Positions 60,015-64,000 of a stretch of 64,000 nucleotides of DNA are shown here, piece after piece. Every line of letters begins with the position of its first letter. Position 1 is the first letter of the stretch. The notes under the pieces were generated by a model. It was not told where the DNA came from. It saw nothing but the letters and a program-made list of their open reading frames with translations, and made no database searches. Source of the stretch: G963677085 sp963677085 (GTDB lineage: Bacteria > Planctomycetota > Planctomycetia > Pirellulales > Thermoguttaceae); NCBI GenBank assembly GCA_963677085.2, contig CAXXFH010000004.1:2046001-2110000 (forward strand). Direction: 5' to 3'. The translations under genes were made by a program, and so were the position numbers.

Positions 60015-63000
60015 CTACCGATCGAGCCCGTCGAGTATCTGCCGGGTGAAATAGTCGTAGGGAAAACTGACGTAGTGGACCAAGCGGCGACGTTCGACCT
60101 TCAGCCGGGCGAGATCGGCCTCCGCGGTCGATGTTGCGATGCGGTTGTCGAAATCGGCCAAAACGTCTTGGGTTCGCTTGCGGCCGAGCTGGTAGAAGCG
60201 TGTGGCGTCGGGGCCGCGGTCGGCGGCCAGTTGGTCCAGTGCCGCGAGCGACTCGGTCGGGGGGCGCCAGTTCTCCGGCAAGGCGCTGCCGGCGTATTCT
60301 CGCAATTGGCCGGCCAGGTAAAATGCCCGCTGGATCGACTCGGGATAATATTTGTCCGGCGCGGCGAGCGGGGGGATGCTCGTCAGCAGGTTGCGCAGAT
60401 CGTTGACGGCGGCCGGATAGGCCCGTTTGTCGAATCGGACCCAGGCTAAGCCCATCTGGGGCAGAACCATGTCGGGATGTTCGACGTGCAGTTCCTCCAG
60501 GTGCTTGAGCGACTCGTCGCGCTGCTTCGACTTCATCAGCACCAGGCCATACAGCAAGGCAGGCTCCAGTTCGCTGCCCGCCAGTTTCGCGGCCTCGGCA
60601 TACTGGGCGGCGGCGGTTTGCGTGTCGATGTGGTCCTGGCCGACGAAGGCGGCCAGACGCCGTATCGCGCGTTTGGCGTCTTCCGAAAGTCGTGGCGGAC
60701 GGTCGTCGGGCAGAAACAGCACGGGTGTCTGCGCGTCTTGGGTGGTCTTCGCCAGGCAGGGCTTGAGAAACTCGAACAGTTCGGTCGGCTCCAGGGAGAC
60801 GTCGCGGTTCTTGTCGGCCTCGCCGCCGTAGGCCTTGGCGAGGCAATCGGCCATCGCACTTCGCTTCGTCGCGGCCAGCACCGTACCGCGCTGCGAGGGC
60901 GAGCAACTGGCGATCGCCGTTATCGTCCTCAGCGGCGCCCGGCCGGGTGGCGTCTTCAGCGCGCGAATCATTTCGGCGGTTGACGGCTGATCGATCGCTT
61001 GGCCCGCGAGCCCCGGCTGGCATGTATCCAACAACAAGAGCTTCTGCTTGGCCCGGCATGCCTCGAACGTGTCGACGAGCCACTGCAGGGCCACACCCGA
61101 ACTGGCCGCTCGGTCGCGGTGGAAGTTGCGGGGCGCCAGATAAACGCTTCCCTTGTCGTCGGCGAAGGCGTGGCCCGCGTAGTACAGAAGCACGGAAGCG
61201 TCGGGACTGATCTTTTCCAGCCAGGAGGCAACGGTCTGCTCCAGCCGTACTTGGCTGGGGTCGGTCAGCAGCAGCACCTGGTTCGCAGGCACCTTGTAGC
61301 GTTTGACGAGTGTCTCGCGGAGGAATTCGGCGTCGGCAACCGGGTGTTCCAGACGGGCCATCGTGCGATCGTCGTATTGCTGGACGCCGATCAACAGGGC
61401 CCAACGTTTTGCGTCCGCCGGTCGCGTGGCCGAGACGCTCAGCGCCTCGGGGCTTTTCACGCCGGGCGAATCGTGCCGGATGTCGACGCGGTCGCCATCG
61501 CGCAATTCTTCGAGCGTCACCGGTTCGCCGCTGAGCGTAATTTCGGTCTTCGGACCGACCAGATAGGCGACTGCGCGACGGCCCTTGTCGAGGACGACGT
61601 CCAGCGTGTTGGCCGCGTACTGGACGCGGCGAATCACGCCGGCATCGCCCAGAACGCGGTAAGCACTGACCCGGACCACGTGAGTGTCGTGGTCCACGGT
61701 GACCTTGTCGCCCGGCTTCAAGTCGGCGGGTTTCACCACGCGTTCGTCGATCACCCGGCGGTCGTTGAGCGTGACCTCGCAGGGATCGCCCAGCGGGAGC
61801 TTCACTAGCTTGGGCTTTTCGGGGTTGCCGACGGCGAGCGTCAGCGTCTTCCCCTTGACGTCAATATCGCGCAACAACCCTTCCTCCCGCACGACGCGCA
61901 GGGCGGTAATTTTCAGTGCCGCGCGCTGGCCGGTGTCCGTGGCGTAGTGTTCGACGGTAACGCGATCGTCGGGCAAGAGATCGGCCAGTCCCAGTGTTCG
62001 ATCATCAAGGTGCGTTTGCCCATTAACGATGATTGGGGTCTCCGCGGGCACGGCAAGTGCCAACGAGTCGACCTGCCCGGAACTGCCATCAAGCAGCATG
62101 GTCAGTTGCCCCTCGTCGGCCTGAACCGATTCGACGGTTCCCGAATTGGTCTTCGGCCGCGAGGCATAGACTTCGGCCACCGGATACCGCTTGCCCTGTT
62201 CGCGGACGGTTTTCACGAGCACCTTGTCGCCCGGCTTGAGGTCGCGCAACACGACCACCTGATCGTTGAGGAAGAACCTCGCATAGCGATCGAACGACAC
62301 TTCTTCGACCTGACCGCCCTCGCCGCTCTGCACGGCGACGCGATATTCGTCGGGATAGACTTGGGCGATGACGCCTTGGACCGGTTGGGGCGGGCCGGCG
62401 GGCTTGGGTCTGGGCGCGCCGTCGAAGAGCATCAAGGCGGACAACAGCAGCGAGAACGCGAACGCCACGATGGCTCCGATGCGAACGAGCCGCTTGCGCT
62501 TCGCTTCGGTCGCGTCGAGGGCCTGGGCGTTCTTGTCTTCCTGAACGGGCGGTTGATAAACGCCCCCGCCTGCCGGCTGGAGGTAAGCGAGGACCTCGGC
62601 GGCCGACTGATAGCGGTGCGACTGTGGTTTTTCCACCATCCGCTGAATGGCCAGGGCCAGGTCGCCGGGCACGCCTTGCAGGACCTTGATAATCTCGGGC
62701 AGACGGCGGTCGGCCGCGGCATGCCACATCATCCAGGCGATCTGCCGGTCGCGGCCGAAGGCGCTTAAGCCCGGGAAGAGGGACTCGAACTGCGCGCCGC
62801 ACATCAACTCGTAGGCCGCGAAACCCAGCGAATAGAGATCGCTGGCCGGGCCGACCGGGCCGAACTGGTCGGAGACCAACTCGGGCGCCATGTATTTCGT
62901 GGTTCCTTTCAACAAGCTCCCTTCGTCGCTGCTGGCGCGGCGTGCGAGGCCGAAATCGCCCAGCTTGACGCGACGGTGCGCGTCGATCAACAGGTTGCTC

Positions 63001-63386
63001 GGCTTCACGTCGCCGTGAATCACCCCGTTGCGATGCAGAAAATCAAGCGCATGGAGGCTGTCGATCAGCGCGCTGCGCAACAGGTCCAGATCGAGCGGTT
63101 CGCCAGTCGCCACCTGCTTGAGGCTTCCTTGCATCAATTCCAACACCAGCCATCCACGGGGGCGAACGATGTCGTAAATCGTCAACACGTTCGCGTGTTG
63201 CAGCGACGCGAGCAACTGGGCCTCCTGCCAGTAGCGGGCAAGCCGTTGCGGGTCGGCGAGAAACTGCGCGTGGATCTGCTTGATCGCCACTTCGCGTCCT
63301 AACTCGCGATCGCGGGCACGCAGCACCGTGGCGAAATCGCCGGAGGCCATGTTGTCGAGAATCTCGTATCGCGCAGCCGAATCCAT
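60015..63386 (-). CDS. Ser/Thr kinase fused to caspase-like domain and TPR tail
   Basis: A 1123-residue membrane signalling protein. The kinase domain (residues 7-275) has Lys36 in VAIK, the catalytic HGDVKPSN with Asp126 (HGD, not HRD) and DFG at 144-146; the glycine loop is poor. A membrane helix lies at about 303-324, then a beta-rich repeated region (to about 650) with recurring VTL/LKPGDKV units. The caspase-like (C14) domain starts RWALLIGVQQYDD, with likely dyad His in LLYYAGHA (about 739) and Cys in LLLLDTCQPG (about 787). TPR-like helices follow. Confidence 0.88.
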   Translation of the reverse strand: MDSAARYEILDNMASGDFATVLRARDRELGREVAIKQIHAQFLADPQRLARYWQEAQLLASLQHANVLTIYDIVRPRGWLVLELMQGSLKQVATGEPLDLDLLRSALIDSLHALDFLHRNGVIHGDVKPSNLLIDAHRRVKLGDFGLARRASSDEGSLLKGTTKYMAPELVSDQFGPVGPASDLYSLGFAAYELMCGAQFESLFPGLSAFGRDRQIAWMMWHAAADRRLPEIIKVLQGVPGDLALAIQRMVEKPQSHRYQSAAEVLAYLQPAGGGVYQPPVQEDKNAQALDATEAKRKRLVRIGAIVAFAFSLLLSALMLFDGAPRPKPAGPPQPVQGVIAQVYPDEYRVAVQSGEGGQVEEVSFDRYARFFLNDQVVVLRDLKPGDKVLVKTVREQGKRYPVAEVYASRPKTNSGTVESVQADEGQLTMLLDGSSGQVDSLALAVPAETPIIVNGQTHLDDRTLGLADLLPDDRVTVEHYATDTGQRAALKITALRVVREEGLLRDIDVKGKTLTLAVGNPEKPKLVKLPLGDPCEVTLNDRRVIDERVVKPADLKPGDKVTVDHDTHVVRVSAYRVLGDAGVIRRVQYAANTLDVVLDKGRRAVAYLVGPKTEITLSGEPVTLEELRDGDRVDIRHDSPGVKSPEALSVSATRPADAKRWALLIGVQQYDDRTMARLEHPVADAEFLRETLVKRYKVPANQVLLLTDPSQVRLEQTVASWLEKISPDASVLLYYAGHAFADDKGSVYLAPRNFHRDRAASSGVALQWLVDTFEACRAKQKLLLLDTCQPGLAGQAIDQPSTAEMIRALKTPPGRAPLRTITAIASCSPSQRGTVLAATKRSAMADCLAKAYGGEADKNRDVSLEPTELFEFLKPCLAKTTQDAQTPVLFLPDDRPPRLSEDAKRAIRRLAAFVGQDHIDTQTAAAQYAEAAKLAGSELEPALLYGLVLMKSKQRDESLKHLEELHVEHPDMVLPQMGLAWVRFDKRAYPAAVNDLRNLLTSIPPLAAPDKYYPESIQRAFYLAGQLREYAGSALPENWRPPTESLAALDQLAADRGPDATRFYQLGRKRTQDVLADFDNRIATSTAEADLARLKVERRRLVHYVSFPYDYFTRQILDGLDR

Positions 63387-63426
63387 AAAACGCTTCCTCG
63401 TTCCGTTGCCGTTGCCAACCGCCGTT

Positions 63427-64000
63427 CTACGGCGAGCTCAAGAGTAACGAAATGTGTTGCTCCAATTCCTGATCGCGAGTACGACTGCCGGTGAGGCCCT
63501 TGGCAGAGTCGCTCAACTGCCAACGTTGTCCGCTGGTGTCGCTAAGGGACGCCCTTTCGGCGCGAAGCATCCGCAGGACCTGGCGGTAGAGCTTGCGTTC
63601 TTCTTTCGTGTCGCCGCGAGAATGGGCCCGTTGTGCCTCGCGCAACAACACCTGGTAGGGCTCCAAGGGAAGGACGCTGTTGCGCTGGCCGAAGTAGTTG
63701 CGCTCGATGGCGATGCGTGCCGCCACCTTCTGCTGGCGGATCGTCGCTCCTTCCGGTTGCGTATCGATCAGGGCCAAAGCGACCGACATCACGACGCTCA
63801 ACGCCAGGACGGCGAACAGCACCAGGGGATTAACGGACGTCGCTTCCCTTGGGGGTTTCTTTTCGCTGTCGGCGTCGCCGTCGAGATGCAATTCCGGCAG
63901 ACGGCCGTCTTCCGCGACGCGAAGCGTCGATTGCGCGGCCTCGGGCGAGATCATGCGGGCGACCTTTTTCGGGCCGGCCGCCGGCGCCGCGGGCGACGAA
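63427..64000 (-). CDS. Single-pass membrane protein (5' end outside window)
   Basis: At least 175 residues with a membrane helix (VLFAVLALSVVMSVALAL) and a helical C-terminal part (RQVLRMLRAERASLSDTSGQ). An ATG at 63954 exists, but the frame stays open to the window edge with Ala/Pro-rich codons then KKVARM, so a longer N-terminal domain probably lies outside. It precedes the kinase-caspase gene by 40 bases and is probably co-transcribed with it. Confidence 0.65.
   Translation of the reverse strand, partial: SSPAAPAAGPKKVARMISPEAAQSTLRVAEDGRLPELHLDGDADSEKKPPREATSVNPLVLFAVLALSVVMSVALALIDTQPEGATIRQQKVAARIAIERNYFGQRNSVLPLEPYQVLLREAQRAHSRGDTKEERKLYRQVLRMLRAERASLSDTSGQRWQLSDSAKGLTGSRTRDQELEQHISLLLSSP

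Noticed and set aside
59890..61404. Minus-strand frame of 504 codons overlapping the kinase-caspase gene
   Set aside because: Arg/Pro-rich out-of-frame shadow; the kinase-caspase frame carries all recognised motifs.

Overview
This window comes from a planctomycete, most likely of the Pirellulales type. The signs are a DUF1559 protein with a pilin-like N-terminus, PEP-CTERM surface proteins, a DUF1080 protein, a secreted sulfatase, parallel beta-helix proteins, Lpg1974-type outer membrane proteins, a DUF1580 protein, a J-like-domain membrane protein and a Ser/Thr kinase fused to a caspase-like domain. GC content is high, and genes are often single or in small groups of mixed strand, separated by short palindromic repeats.

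Positions 1-41300 look like ordinary chromosome. They carry a partial Tat-exported aldo/keto reductase, a TPR protein, a sulfatase with a LamG-like tail, a sugar nucleotidyltransferase-like protein, tRNA-Leu(CAA), three tandem Lpg1974-type porin-like genes, DUF1080 and sialidase-like proteins, two related PEP-CTERM genes, a DUF1559 gene, two MoeA genes (one fused to a periplasmic-binding-like domain), a GH43-like protein, a sugar isomerase/epimerase-like protein and a cobalamin/radical SAM protein. Two large beta-helix proteins, two small BON-like proteins, CysC, glucan phosphorylase, a flavodoxin-fold oxidoreductase, an overlapping HIT/Trm112 pair and a CBS protein follow. Many products are secreted carbohydrate-active or surface proteins, as expected for polysaccharide use in this phylum.

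Positions 41326 to about 54600 look like a mobile island. It begins at tRNA-Ser(CGA) with a terminator and a tyrosine-recombinase integrase, then a protein with a winged-helix-like tail. A co-directional set follows: a DUF1580 regulator, a degenerate SF2-helicase-like gene interrupted by an in-frame TAG, a reverse transcriptase with YADN in place of YxDD, a run of strong hairpins in the leader after it, and four proteins of unknown function. A transposase gene split at an A9 run ends the region. The reverse transcriptase/helicase-like/structured-leader set is the best candidate here for an undescribed system, although decay of an older element is a serious alternative. No second copy of the tRNA end was found, so the right boundary is unknown.

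Positions 54600-64000 carry zinc-ribbon membrane proteins, the J-like-domain protein, a TadA/CpaF-type secretion ATPase, and on the minus strand the kinase-caspase fusion and a partial membrane protein.

Several repeat families are scattered between genes: a MITE-like element with 27-bp inverted ends (four copies or remnants), a 104-bp palindromic element (two copies, one inside a coding sequence), and planctomycete-type perfect palindromes. All calls come from reading the sequence and family knowledge; no database search was run.
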